This document shows, in pieces, positions 24,564 through 32,706 of a stretch of 64,000 nt of DNA (position 1 is its first letter; every line of letters begins with the position of its first letter). The notes under the pieces were generated by a model, which did no database searches, was not told the DNA's origin, and saw only the letters and a list, made by a program, of their open reading frames with translations. The DNA is from CAYQQQ01 sp964420125 (GTDB taxonomy: Bacteria > Actinomycetota > Acidimicrobiia > Acidimicrobiales > Microtrichaceae). The stretch spans positions 1 to 64,000 of the forward strand of contig CAYQQQ010000020.1 of NCBI GenBank assembly GCA_964420125.1. The letters are read 5' to 3'. The position numbers and the translations under genes were made by a program.

Positions 24564-26954
24564 TCAGCCCCGGGTGCCCACCAGCTCGCCGTCGGCGTCG
24601 TCGTCGCAGCACGCCTTCGCCCCCGCCTGTGCCGCGTCCGGCGCCCCGCTGTCGGCGTCAGAACCGGCGTCGGACCCGGCGTCGGTCGAGATCACCACGG
24701 CGGTCCGCACCGAAGCAGAGACCCCGTCGTCACCCTCGGAGAGCCCGATGCGGTCGTGGATCCGCCGCATCCAACCCGGCGCCCACCAGTTGGCGTCGCC
24801 GGCGAGGCGCATGAACGCCGGCACCAGCAGCGCCCGCACGACGGTGGCGTCCATGAGCACCGCCAGGGCGAGGCCGAGGCCGAACAGCTTGATGAAGCTG
24901 ATCCCCGAGGTGGCGAAGGCCAGGAAGGTGACCGCCAGCAGCGCGGCAGCCGCGGTCACGATCCGCCCGGTGCGCTGCAGGCCCATGGCCACCGCCGCGG
25001 TGTTGTCGGCACCGCGATGGTGCTCCTCGGCGATGCGGGACAGCAGGAACACCTCGTAGTCCATGGACAGGCCGAAGGCGATGCAGAACATCAGGATCGG
25101 GGTGGTGAGGTCGGTCAGGCCGGTCGGGGTGAAGTCGAGCAGCTCGGCACCGTGGCCCCACTGGAACACCCACACCATCGCCCCGAACGTGGCCGAGAGG
25201 GACAGCACGTTCAACACGATGGCCTTGAGGGGCACGACCACCGAGCCGAACATGAGGAACAGGAGCACGAAGGTGGTGAGGGCGATCAGCCCGAGCGCCC
25301 ACGGGAGCCGAGCGGCGATGGTGTCCTTCATGTCGTGGTACTCGGCGCTGCTCCCCCCGACCAGCATCCGCTCCCCGGGAGCGTCCACGGCTCGGATGTC
25401 CTCGACCAGCCGCTCCCCTTCGGCGGAGATGGGCGTCATCTCCGGCACCACGTTGAGGTAGAAGGCGTCGTCGGTGCGCTGCCGGGCGAGGAGGTCGTCA
25501 CCGGGGAGCACCATCGTGCCCTCCATGTAGCGGCCCGTGGGGGCGTCGACCCGGGTGACACCCTCGAGGGTCGAGAGCTCCACGGCGAAGCGGTCGAGCT
25601 CGGCGTCGCCGACCGTGCCCTCGACGACCACGGGGAAGGCGTCGGCCTCGGAGGAGTCGAACTCCTGTCGCAGCCGTTCGGTGGCCACCCGGGCGGGGTC
25701 GTCCGCGGGGAGGACCCGCTCGTCGGGGGTGCCGAAGGCCACCTTGAGGAACGGCAGGCCGAGCAGCACCAGCAGCGCCACCACCACCGGGGCCACGACC
25801 ACGGCCCGACGCTGGGCGAACATGGCGGTGCGGTACCAGAAGCCGCGCGTGGGGTTGGCCTCCCGCTCGGTCGCCCGACGCTGCGCGCTCGGCAGCGACA
25901 GGGCGTCGATCCTGCGCCCCAGGGTGGCCAGCACCGCAGGCAGGGTGAGGAGGCTGGAGGCCATCGCCACCAGCGTCACGCCGATGCCGGCGTAGGCGAA
26001 GGAGCGCAGGAAGTACATCGGGAACACCAGCAGCGCTGCCAGCGACACCCCGACGGTCAGCGCCGAGAAGGCCACGGTGCGGCCGGCGGTCTCGACGGTG
26101 CGCACGATGGCATCCTCGACCGCCGCCCTGTCGTGCTTGGCCCACTCGGCCCTCGGGCGGCGGGCCAGCTCCTCGCGGAACCGGCTGACGATGAACAGCG
26201 AGTAGTCGATGGCCAGGCCGAGGCCGAGCGCGGTGACCAGGTTGATGGAGAACACCGACACGTCGGTGAACAGGGAGATGGCCCAGAGCGTGACGAACGT
26301 GCCCAGCACGGCCATGACCCCGATCATCAGCGGCAGACCCGCCGCCACCAGCCCGGCGAACACCAGGACCAGCAGCACCAGGGTGATGGGCACGGCCACC
26401 GACTCGGCGCGGGCCAGGTCGCCTTCGATCGTGGAGTTGGCGGCTTCGTTGGCGGGCATCTCCCCGGCCAGGGACACCTCGATCGCCGGCTCGGAGGCCT
26501 CCATCGCGGCCATGTCCTCCTCGATGCGCTCCACGGCCTCGACCAGCTCGTTGTCGTCGCCGTCGATGCGGGCCAGCACCACGGCGGTGTCGCCGTCGGT
26601 GGAACGCAGCGGTGGCGCGTTGCCGAACGACCAGTACGACACGGCCTGGACCACCGCCGGGTCCGCCTTCAACCGGGCCAGCACCTCGGCTCCGGCGGCG
26701 GAGGTCGCCGGGGAGTCGACGTCGCCATCGGCGGCGTCGACCAGGAGCACCAGGTTGGGCTGGCCGGAGCGGAACTCCTCGACCACCAGATCGGTGGCCC
26801 TGGTCGACTCGGCGTCGGGGTCGGCGAAGCCGCCCGCGTCGAGGCGGGAGAACACGCTGCCGCCGAGCACGGCGGCCAGCACGACGAAGATGCCGGAGAG
26901 CGCCAGCACGAGCCGGCGGCGCCGGACGGTGAGATGTCCGAGACGGGTGAACAC
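24564..26954 (-). CDS. MMPL/RND-superfamily transporter
   Basis: The 796-aa protein is an MmpL-type exporter. It has two repeats, each with a first helix, a large extracytoplasmic loop (residues 40-175 and about 405-545) and a bundle of five helices. The GLGLAIDYSLFIVSRFRE segment in the first half and GLSMDYEVFLLSRIAE in the second contain the Asp-Tyr pairs of the proton relay. Such transporters export lipids, siderophores or hydrophobic drugs. The GTG at 26954 follows GGGAGG at good spacing. The gene is divergent from a TetR regulator, and the intervening 147 bp contain operator-like repeats, so efflux is probably derepressed by a ligand of that regulator. Confidence 0.93.
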   Translation of the reverse strand: MFTRLGHLTVRRRRLVLALSGIFVVLAAVLGGSVFSRLDAGGFADPDAESTRATDLVVEEFRSGQPNLVLLVDAADGDVDSPATSAAGAEVLARLKADPAVVQAVSYWSFGNAPPLRSTDGDTAVVLARIDGDDNELVEAVERIEEDMAAMEASEPAIEVSLAGEMPANEAANSTIEGDLARAESVAVPITLVLLVLVFAGLVAAGLPLMIGVMAVLGTFVTLWAISLFTDVSVFSINLVTALGLGLAIDYSLFIVSRFREELARRPRAEWAKHDRAAVEDAIVRTVETAGRTVAFSALTVGVSLAALLVFPMYFLRSFAYAGIGVTLVAMASSLLTLPAVLATLGRRIDALSLPSAQRRATEREANPTRGFWYRTAMFAQRRAVVVAPVVVALLVLLGLPFLKVAFGTPDERVLPADDPARVATERLRQEFDSSEADAFPVVVEGTVGDAELDRFAVELSTLEGVTRVDAPTGRYMEGTMVLPGDDLLARQRTDDAFYLNVVPEMTPISAEGERLVEDIRAVDAPGERMLVGGSSAEYHDMKDTIAARLPWALGLIALTTFVLLFLMFGSVVVPLKAIVLNVLSLSATFGAMVWVFQWGHGAELLDFTPTGLTDLTTPILMFCIAFGLSMDYEVFLLSRIAEEHHRGADNTAAVAMGLQRTGRIVTAAAALLAVTFLAFATSGISFIKLFGLGLALAVLMDATVVRALLVPAFMRLAGDANWWAPGWMRRIHDRIGLSEGDDGVSASVRTAVVISTDAGSDAGSDADSGAPDAAQAGAKACCDDDADGELVGTRG

Positions 26955-26990
26955 GCTTGCCTCCCTGGGGGTTGGACCGAACCGGGCGCG

Positions 26991-27046
26991 GTGCACGGTC
27001 GTAGGTGCACGGTCGTAAGTGGACGACTGTTAGTGGACAGCTGTTA
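26991..27046. promoter_or_regulatory. Array of four 14-bp tandem repeats in the mmpL leader
   Basis: Four consecutive 14-bp units keep exact register: GTGCACGGTCGTAG, GTGCACGGTCGTAA, GTGGACGACTGTTA and GTGGACAGCTGTTA. They lie just downstream of the putative mmpL promoter, between it and the start codon. The graded divergence suggests an old duplication kept by selection, for example as stacked sites for the TetR protein. Confidence 0.7.
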
Positions 27047-27078
27047 CCTAACACCCGTACACTGACGGTTGTCAACCG
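27045..27078 (-). promoter_or_regulatory. Putative mmpL promoter overlapped by TetR operator palindrome
   Basis: On the minus strand a perfect -35 TTGACA (27075-27070) is followed at 18-19 bp by TTAGGT/TAGGTA as a weak -10. The -35 is embedded in an odd palindrome, CGGTTGTCAACCG (27066-27078), with 6-bp arms around a central T, well placed for repression by the divergent TetR. The tetR promoter probably overlaps it on the other strand (TACAGT at 27087). Confidence 0.6.
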
Positions 27079-27101
27079 ATTTGGGCTACAGTGGAGCCGA
27101 C

Positions 27102-27824
27102 ATGACAGAGGTCACATCACCGCCCACGGCGCACGACGCCGAGCAGCCGGACCTGTCGCCCGGCCGCGGCACCACCCTGTTCGACTCCATGCGTCCGGTG
27201 GTCCACAGGGAGCGCAACCCTCGTGGAGAAGGCGAACGCCTCCGACGTGACCTGATGGAGTGCGGTCTGGCGCTGCTCTCCGAGGCGACCCACCCCGACG
27301 AGGTGTCCATCCGGGCCATCGCCCGCCGAACGGGGGTCTCCCCCACCGCCGCCTACCGGCACTTCGTGGACCGCGACGACCTGGTCTACTGCGCCATCGG
27401 CCTGGCCTTCCAGGACTTCGCCGCCCACCTCACCGCCGAGGTGGCCGTGGAGTCCGACCCCTTCGACGCCCTCGCCGCCGCCGGTCGGGCCTACCGCCGC
27501 TACGCCGAGGAGCAACCCGGTCGCTACCGGGTGATGTTCTCCAACCCCATGGCGTGCCCGGACACCACCTCCGCCACCGCCGAGGAGACCGACGTGGTGC
27601 GGGACTCCTTCGGGTTGCTGGTGTCGCTGGTGCAGGCCTGCCTCGACGCCGGCGCCGCCGCCACCGGTTCGGGCCACTCCGCGGAGTACCTTGCGTTCCA
27701 GATGTGGACCTGGATCCACGGGATCTCCGACCTGCGCATCACCCACCCCGACATCGACTGGCCCGACACCGAGGAGATGTTCGCCGACGCCCAACGGCTC
27801 CTCGGCCTGTCGCGCCCCGTCTGA
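27102..27824 (+). CDS. TetR-family regulator with WHG C-terminal domain
   Basis: The 240-aa product has a TetR helix-turn-helix at about residues 45-95 (IRAIARRTGVSPTAAYRHF) and a ligand-binding domain with the WIHG signature of the TetR_C WHG family. The divergent MMPL gene is the obvious target. The N-terminal 40 residues are a disordered extension. ATG 27102 has GGAG 5 bp upstream. It is convergent with the lipase-like gene 45 bp downstream. Confidence 0.93.
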   Translation: MTEVTSPPTAHDAEQPDLSPGRGTTLFDSMRPVVHRERNPRGEGERLRRDLMECGLALLSEATHPDEVSIRAIARRTGVSPTAAYRHFVDRDDLVYCAIGLAFQDFAAHLTAEVAVESDPFDALAAAGRAYRRYAEEQPGRYRVMFSNPMACPDTTSATAEETDVVRDSFGLLVSLVQACLDAGAAATGSGHSAEYLAFQMWTWIHGISDLRITHPDIDWPDTEEMFADAQRLLGLSRPV

Positions 27825-27869
27825 ACCCGAGCGTCCCGCGCCCCGAGGTGTCCGCGGTCTCTGGAGGGC

Positions 27870-28985
27870 TCAGACCGGCGTGGGGCTGCCGACCTCCTGG
27901 CCCGGGTCGGCCAGCCACGCCTCGATCAGCGGGAACACCTCTCGCGGTGAGGTGCGGGCCGCCACCAGGTCGTCGTGGCCGTAGTCCAGCGCGAACCCCT
28001 CGGCCCGACCGACCTCGACGAACTGCGCGGACGTCCCGGAGAAGAGGTGCACCGAGTCGCGCACCGACGCCGGTGGCCGCTGCAGGTCGGCCGCGGCGGC
28101 CAGCAGCAGCAGCGGCACCTGGATCTCGCCCAGGCGATCCGACCAGACGGTGCCGCCGTCACGACTGCGCATGATCGCGTGGTCGAGCCAGTCGCGGAAC
28201 TGGTCGGCCAGCACCACCGACTCGTCGGGCACCCCGTGGGCCAGGTAGCGAGCCGGCACCAGCGGATCGACGTTCTCCGGGCGGAAGCTGGAGGCGAGCT
28301 GCTGGGAGCGCAGCGCCGCCAGGATGGGCCCGAAGTGGTGGGCGCCCGGGCGGAACAGCACCCGTCCACCGCGCCGCAGCATCGGTGGGGAGCTCACCCC
28401 GGGCACCTTGGCCTCGGGTGGGGTGAGCACCGGCGAACCGAGGGTGACCGCCGCCCGGACCGCCGGCACGGTGCCCTCCACCAGCGCGGCGTAGATCGCC
28501 TGGCCGCTCATCTCCAGACCGATCCACGCCACCTCGTCGACCCCGGCGGTGGCACGAGCGAGCTCGACCGCGGCCGGGATGTCGTGGCGCACGACGTCCT
28601 CGAAGCACCACTGCAGCTCCTTCGAGGGGCCTGAGTCGGGCCAGCTCCCGCCACGGCCGCGCAGGTCCACGGCGAAGAGCTCCCATCCCCTCTCCGACAG
28701 CCAGCGCGCCAGGCTCGTCGCAGGAGTCAGGTCCCAGATCAGGCTGCTGCCGGCGAAGCCGTGACCGGCCACCACCACGCCCCGGCGGTCGGCCCCTTCG
28801 GGCACCTGGTAGCGCCGCACCCCCAGGTTCCAGCCGTCGTCGGTGCGGGCCCGCAGGAGCTCGCCACCCCACTCCGGCACCAAGCCCGCCAGGTGCCGTC
28901 GCCACGCCAGCGCCCCGGCGACCCCGGCGACCCCGCCGACCGCGCCCGCGCCGGCGCCCGCTCTCCACACGGTCCGCCGGATCAC
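27870..28985 (-). CDS. Lipase-like alpha/beta hydrolase with Glu at the nucleophile position
   Basis: The 371-aa protein has an N-terminal hydrophobic Gly/Ala-rich segment (residues 8-28), probably a membrane anchor, and an alpha/beta hydrolase core like acid (gastric/lysosomal) lipases: HGFAGSSLIWDL early and a DYGHDDLVA His motif late. The elbow reads GLEMSG where GHSxGG is expected, putting Glu158 in place of the catalytic Ser. It may be a pseudoenzyme or use a different chemistry. The GTG start overlaps the stop codon of the upstream SDR gene by 4 bp (GTGA), so the two are translationally coupled. Confidence 0.82.
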   Translation of the reverse strand: MIRRTVWRAGAGAGAVGGVAGVAGALAWRRHLAGLVPEWGGELLRARTDDGWNLGVRRYQVPEGADRRGVVVAGHGFAGSSLIWDLTPATSLARWLSERGWELFAVDLRGRGGSWPDSGPSKELQWCFEDVVRHDIPAAVELARATAGVDEVAWIGLEMSGQAIYAALVEGTVPAVRAAVTLGSPVLTPPEAKVPGVSSPPMLRRGGRVLFRPGAHHFGPILAALRSQQLASSFRPENVDPLVPARYLAHGVPDESVVLADQFRDWLDHAIMRSRDGGTVWSDRLGEIQVPLLLLAAAADLQRPPASVRDSVHLFSGTSAQFVEVGRAEGFALDYGHDDLVAARTSPREVFPLIEAWLADPGQEVGSPTPV

Positions 28986-29872
28986 GACCGGCCTCCGGGT
29001 GTCGAATCGCCTGCCGTCGGCTCGGGGGTGGAGGTCCGGGGGTCGGACGACTCCGTCGCAGGATGCTCGATCCGCCGACCGAGGGCCTGGGACTCCGCGC
29101 GGGCATCGCGGAGCAGGCCCCGGAAGTAGGCGGCGGGGAGCAGCGCTCGCACCGCCACCGGCAAGCGGAACCACCGGGGCAGGAGTACCTCGGCCCGATC
29201 GTGCTCCAGCACGCCGAGGATCCCGTCGACCACGGTCTCCGCGCGCAGCGGCCTCGGACGCTCGCGCTGGAAGGGCACCCCGCGTGCGTCGGTGAACGAG
29301 GTGTGCACCGGGCCGGTCTCCACCAGGGACACCTTCACCCCGAGCTGGCCCACCTCGGCCGCCAGCGACTCGGTGAAGCCCACCACGGCGAACTTCGACG
29401 CCGAGTACGCCGCTTCGAAGGGAGCACCCAGGCGCCCCGCCACCGAGGCCACGTTCACCACATGGCCGCGCCGTCGCTGCACCATGTCCGGCAGCACGGC
29501 AAGTGTGGCGTGCACGGTGCCGAGGTAGTTGACCCTCATCAACCGCTCGAAGGCGTCGGGGTCCTCCTCCAGCACCGCTGCGTACGCGCCGATCCCGGCG
29601 TTGTTCACCAGCGCGTCCGCGACGCCGAGCGCCTCGCGCAGCTCGTCCATCGCACGCTCCAGCGCCGAGCGGTCGCCGACGTCCGCCACGGCGGTCGCCA
29701 CCGATCCGGGGCCAGCGCAGCGGCGCAGCTCGGACGCCAGGTCGTCCAGCTCCGCAGCGCCGCGGGCGACCAGCCCCACGCTCGCTCCCACGCCGGCCAG
29801 CCGGAGGGCCAACGCACGCCCGATCCCCCGCGACGCGCCCGTGACGTACACCGTCGAACCCCTGATCTGCAC
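28982..29872 (-). CDS. Short-chain dehydrogenase/reductase
   Basis: The 296-aa SDR has the classical TGASRGIG cofactor motif, NNAG, a catalytic Ser in VNVASVAG and YSASK for Tyr and Lys. The C-terminal extension (from about residue 235, RWFRLPVAVRALLP) is amphipathic or hydrophobic and may contact the membrane, as in the lipid-modifying SDRs of mycobacteria. It forms a GTGA-coupled pair with the lipase-like gene. The GTG at 29872 is chosen because the Rossmann strand begins at once. Confidence 0.9.
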   Translation of the reverse strand: MQIRGSTVYVTGASRGIGRALALRLAGVGASVGLVARGAAELDDLASELRRCAGPGSVATAVADVGDRSALERAMDELREALGVADALVNNAGIGAYAAVLEEDPDAFERLMRVNYLGTVHATLAVLPDMVQRRRGHVVNVASVAGRLGAPFEAAYSASKFAVVGFTESLAAEVGQLGVKVSLVETGPVHTSFTDARGVPFQRERPRPLRAETVVDGILGVLEHDRAEVLLPRWFRLPVAVRALLPAAYFRGLLRDARAESQALGRRIEHPATESSDPRTSTPEPTAGDSTPGGRS

Positions 29873-29918
29873 GCGCCACCTCCCCGTGGCCCCCGGTGGG
29901 CCGCCAACCGTCACTTCC

Positions 29919-29932
29919 TGACGCCGGCGTCA
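29919..29932. promoter_or_regulatory. 14-bp palindrome between divergent SDR and amine oxidase genes
   Basis: TGACGCCGGCGTCA is a perfect palindrome near the middle of the 84-bp divergent gap, a natural place for a shared operator. A CAGTAT element (29945-29950) just before GTG 29957 suggests a leaderless amine oxidase transcript. No regulator gene adjoins it. Confidence 0.45.
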
Positions 29933-29956
29933 CCGGCGCATGACAGTATTGCGCCC

Positions 29957-31252
29957 GTGATCGACGACGGCGGCGCAACGCACTGCGACGTGGTGGTGAT
30001 CGGGGCGGGCATGGCCGGGGTCACCGCCGCCCGGGCCCTGTCGCAGGGGGAGCTCCGGGTCACCGTCCTGGAGGGGCGCGACCGCATCGGCGGAAGGGTG
30101 CACACCCTCCGCGACCTCGGGCACCTTCCGGTGGAGGCCGGTGCCGAGTTCGTCCACGGCGACGGGGCCGCCACCTGGACCGATGTGCGCCAGGCCGGGC
30201 TGCGCACCGTCGCCGTGCCCTACTCGGGGTCCTGGTTCCGCCTCGGCGGGCAACGACGTTGGCTCCCGCTGCACCTGACGCATCCCGGGGTGTGGCGCTC
30301 CTTCGACATCCTCTGGTCGCTCGGGCACCTCCGCGGGCCGGACCGCAGCGCAGCCGAGTTCATCGAGGCCAAGGGCTACCGGGGTCGGGCTCGGGAGCTC
30401 GCCCAGCTCACGCTCACGGCCCATCTGCCGGGGGGCGTCGACGAAGTCGGCGTGCAGGGCCTCGCCTCCGACGGCGTGCTGCACCTCGAGAACGGCGTGA
30501 ACCACCGGGTGCTCGACGGCTACGACACCCTGGCGTCCCACATCGCCACCGGCCTCCGGGTGGAGCACGGCTTCACGGTGCAGTCCGTCGAGTGGGGTGA
30601 GCGCGGCGTTCGGGTCACCGGCGCCGACGGTCGCAGCATCGATGCCGCGGCAGCGGTGAGCACGATGCCCCACGGCGTGCTCGCCTCGGGGTCCGTACGC
30701 TTCGAGCCCGACCTGCCCGACCGGAAGCGCCAGGCCATCGAGCGCATCGCCACCGGTGCGGTCACCAAGGTCCTGCTGGTCTTCGACGAGCCGTTCTGGC
30801 CGGCGCGCATGACCCAGCTGGTGTGCGGCGACGGTCCCGTCACCCTGTACTGGCCGACCGGGTACCGAGCAGCCGACGGGGACGGCTCGGCGGTGCTGAG
30901 CGCCTATGCCACCGGGCCCCGGGCGCGGGCGCTGTCGGAGGCGGGCGCGGAGGAAGCGGTGGAGCGGGTGCTCGACGACCTCTGCGCCCTCTACCCGGAG
31001 GTGCCCGTGCGACGGCTGGTGCGCGAGACCCGGGTGGTCGACTGGCTCACCGACCCGTTCGCCCACGGCGGCTACACCTTCCTGCCGCCGGGCGCCGTCG
31101 GTGCGCGCGCCGACCTGGCCGCCGCCGACACCGGCCGGCTGTTCTGGGCGGGCTCCGCCACCCACTGGCGGCCGGTGGCCGACACGGTGGAGGCGGCCTT
31201 CCTCAGCGGCTTGCGCGCCGCCCGCCAGGTGTCCGCCGCGCTGTCCGCCTGA
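29957..31252 (+). CDS. Flavin-containing amine oxidase (FAD-dependent)
   Basis: The 431-aa product has the dinucleotide-binding motif VVIGAGMAGVTAAR followed by LEGRDRIGGRVHT, the hallmark of monoamine/polyamine oxidase-like flavoproteins, and a C-terminal FAD-contact motif (RLFWAGSATHWRPVADTVEAAFLSGL, in parts). It should oxidise an amine with O2, giving an aldehyde and H2O2. No signal peptide is seen. It starts at GTG 29957. A 49-bp palindrome of the GTTCTGTT family lies 18 bp past its stop codon. Confidence 0.9.
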   Translation: MIDDGGATHCDVVVIGAGMAGVTAARALSQGELRVTVLEGRDRIGGRVHTLRDLGHLPVEAGAEFVHGDGAATWTDVRQAGLRTVAVPYSGSWFRLGGQRRWLPLHLTHPGVWRSFDILWSLGHLRGPDRSAAEFIEAKGYRGRARELAQLTLTAHLPGGVDEVGVQGLASDGVLHLENGVNHRVLDGYDTLASHIATGLRVEHGFTVQSVEWGERGVRVTGADGRSIDAAAAVSTMPHGVLASGSVRFEPDLPDRKRQAIERIATGAVTKVLLVFDEPFWPARMTQLVCGDGPVTLYWPTGYRAADGDGSAVLSAYATGPRARALSEAGAEEAVERVLDDLCALYPEVPVRRLVRETRVVDWLTDPFAHGGYTFLPPGAVGARADLAAADTGRLFWAGSATHWRPVADTVEAAFLSGLRAARQVSAALSA

Positions 31253-31270
31253 GGACGGCAACCCACTCCG

Positions 31271-31319
31271 GTTCTGTTCACCGAGGATCGCGCTCAGCGC
31301 GATCCTCGGTGAACAGAAC
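31271..31319. repeat. Palindromic element copy A (perfect 24-bp arms)
   Basis: A perfect palindrome with 24-bp arms and a single central base, beginning GTTCTGTTCACC and ending GGTGAACAGAAC, with inner core ATCGCGCTCAGCGCGAT. It lies between convergent genes and supplies the last 12 codons and the TGA stop of the SRPBCC gene. It shares its ends with three other copies in the window. Confidence 0.95.
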
Positions 31320-31799
31320 GGTCTCGGCGAGAGAGCGGAGGCGCTCCAGGGTGTCGACCAGGCCCTGGCGCAGCTCGTCGTCGTGAGCCTCGGCGCCCCC
31401 GAGCAGGAGCGCGAACGCCTTTGCCACCAGAGGACGGTCCTTGAAGGCTTCCCTCGACTCGGTGACCAGCGTGGCCGAGCCGTGAGGCTCGAAGCGGTAG
31501 GTCCAGCGGATGCCGCTCTCTGTAGTCTCGAAGGCGAACTCCCGGCCCGGATCGGCAGCCACGACCGTGTTGTGGGTGGACCACCGGATCCAACCCCGAC
31601 GGTTGGTGCCCTTGAAGCGGGCGCCCACGGCAGGTCCGGCGGCACCACCGAGCCAACGACCGCCGGTGCACTCGGGGCTGATCCTCCCCATCCGCGCGAC
31701 GTCGCTGACGAGCTCGTAGAGGTGCTGGGGATCTGCGTCGATCACCAGCGATGCGGTGTCGGCGGCGGGCGCTCCCTCTGGTGCAGGTCGGTCGGCCAT
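31278..31799 (-). CDS. SRPBCC-family (polyketide-cyclase/START-like) protein
   Basis: The 173-aa product fits the SRPBCC ligand-binding fold: an early strand and helix (SLVIDADPQHLYELVSDVARMGRISPEC), a GARFKGTNRRG hairpin, a WSTHNTV strand and a long C-terminal helix. It probably binds a hydrophobic ligand; the function is unknown. The C-terminal residues (LFTEDRAERDPR) are encoded by palindromic element copy A, which suggests that the original C-terminus was altered by the element. The adjacent hydrolase gene lies 16 bp upstream on the same strand. Confidence 0.83.
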   Translation of the reverse strand: MADRPAPEGAPAADTASLVIDADPQHLYELVSDVARMGRISPECTGGRWLGGAAGPAVGARFKGTNRRGWIRWSTHNTVVAADPGREFAFETTESGIRWTYRFEPHGSATLVTESREAFKDRPLVAKAFALLLGGAEAHDDELRQGLVDTLERLRSLAETVLFTEDRAERDPR

Positions 31800-31815
31800 G
31801 CCGAGACGCTAGCCC

Positions 31816-32646
31816 TCACCCTCGCGAACGGCCGAGGTGCGCCTCCACCGCAGCTGCCCACTCCTCGGGATGCGTGAGCTGCGGTGAGTGGTAGGCGCCG
31901 GCGATCACCACCAGGTCCCCGTCGGCCACCTCGGCGGCCAGCTCGGGAGCCTGGTCGACGAAGGGGTGGTCGTGCTCGCCGGCGATCACGGTCACCGGAC
32001 GGGTGATCTCCCCCAGGCGGTCGCGACGCGAGGCGACCGAGCTCGAGAACAGCGCGTGGCCGAGCGCCACCAGCGCGTAGGGGTCGAACTCCGCCAGCAG
32101 CGCCTCCTTGCGCTCCCGCCACTGCGGATCGGTGGCCGCCTCGATCAGCGGATCCTCCGGTCCCGACATCACCGAGAAGTCGGGGAGGCCCTGGGTGGGG
32201 TCGTAGGAAGCGAAGAACCCGACCAGCATCTCCCGGATGGCGTCGTCGGCGACCTCGAAGGACCAGGCGCTGGTGTCCATCAGGATCAGCGACCGCACCA
32301 GCTCCGGGTGCTCCAGCGCCACCTCCAGCACCACCCGCCCGCCCATGGAGTGCCCCAGCAGGTCCACCGGGCCGCCCCCGACGGCACCGAGGAACGCGGC
32401 CAGGTCCTCGGCGAGCTGTTCGATGCGGTACGGGTCGAGCTGTCCGCACTTGGTGGAGCGTCCGTGGCCGCGCTGGTCGAGGGTGACCACCCTGCCGGTC
32501 CGCGAGAGCCTCGGCAGCCGGAGGTCGAAGTCGTGGGCCGAACCGGAGAAGCCGTGGCACAGCACGAGCGTCGGCCCTTCGCCCCACTCTCCCCAGGCCA
32601 GCTCAACGCCGTTGACCGCCAGGCGGTCCTCGAGCTCGTTGGTCAT
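31816..32646 (-). CDS. Alpha/beta hydrolase
   Basis: The 276-aa enzyme has an HGFSGS oxyanion segment, nucleophile Ser100 in GHSMGG, Asp in AGEHDHPF and His in GAYHSPQL. The DQRGHGRS segment is typical of 3-oxoadipate-enol-lactonase and haloperoxidase-like hydrolases. The substrate is not evident. ATG 32646 begins the conserved fold. It may be cotranscribed with the SRPBCC gene. Confidence 0.9.
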   Translation of the reverse strand: MTNELEDRLAVNGVELAWGEWGEGPTLVLCHGFSGSAHDFDLRLPRLSRTGRVVTLDQRGHGRSTKCGQLDPYRIEQLAEDLAAFLGAVGGGPVDLLGHSMGGRVVLEVALEHPELVRSLILMDTSAWSFEVADDAIREMLVGFFASYDPTQGLPDFSVMSGPEDPLIEAATDPQWRERKEALLAEFDPYALVALGHALFSSSVASRRDRLGEITRPVTVIAGEHDHPFVDQAPELAAEVADGDLVVIAGAYHSPQLTHPEEWAAAVEAHLGRSRG

Positions 32647-32706
32647 CTCACCCCCCGCGGTTCGGCTCCTTCGTGCCGCCGCCGATGCGCCGGGCCGGGA
32701 GCAGCC

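Noticed and set aside
19300..24569. A shared 14-mer CGAACCTCGTTCAG near 19300 and 24556 as a repeat family
   Set aside because: Only two short copies, no extended similarity, and one overlaps the mmpL stop; chance cannot be excluded.
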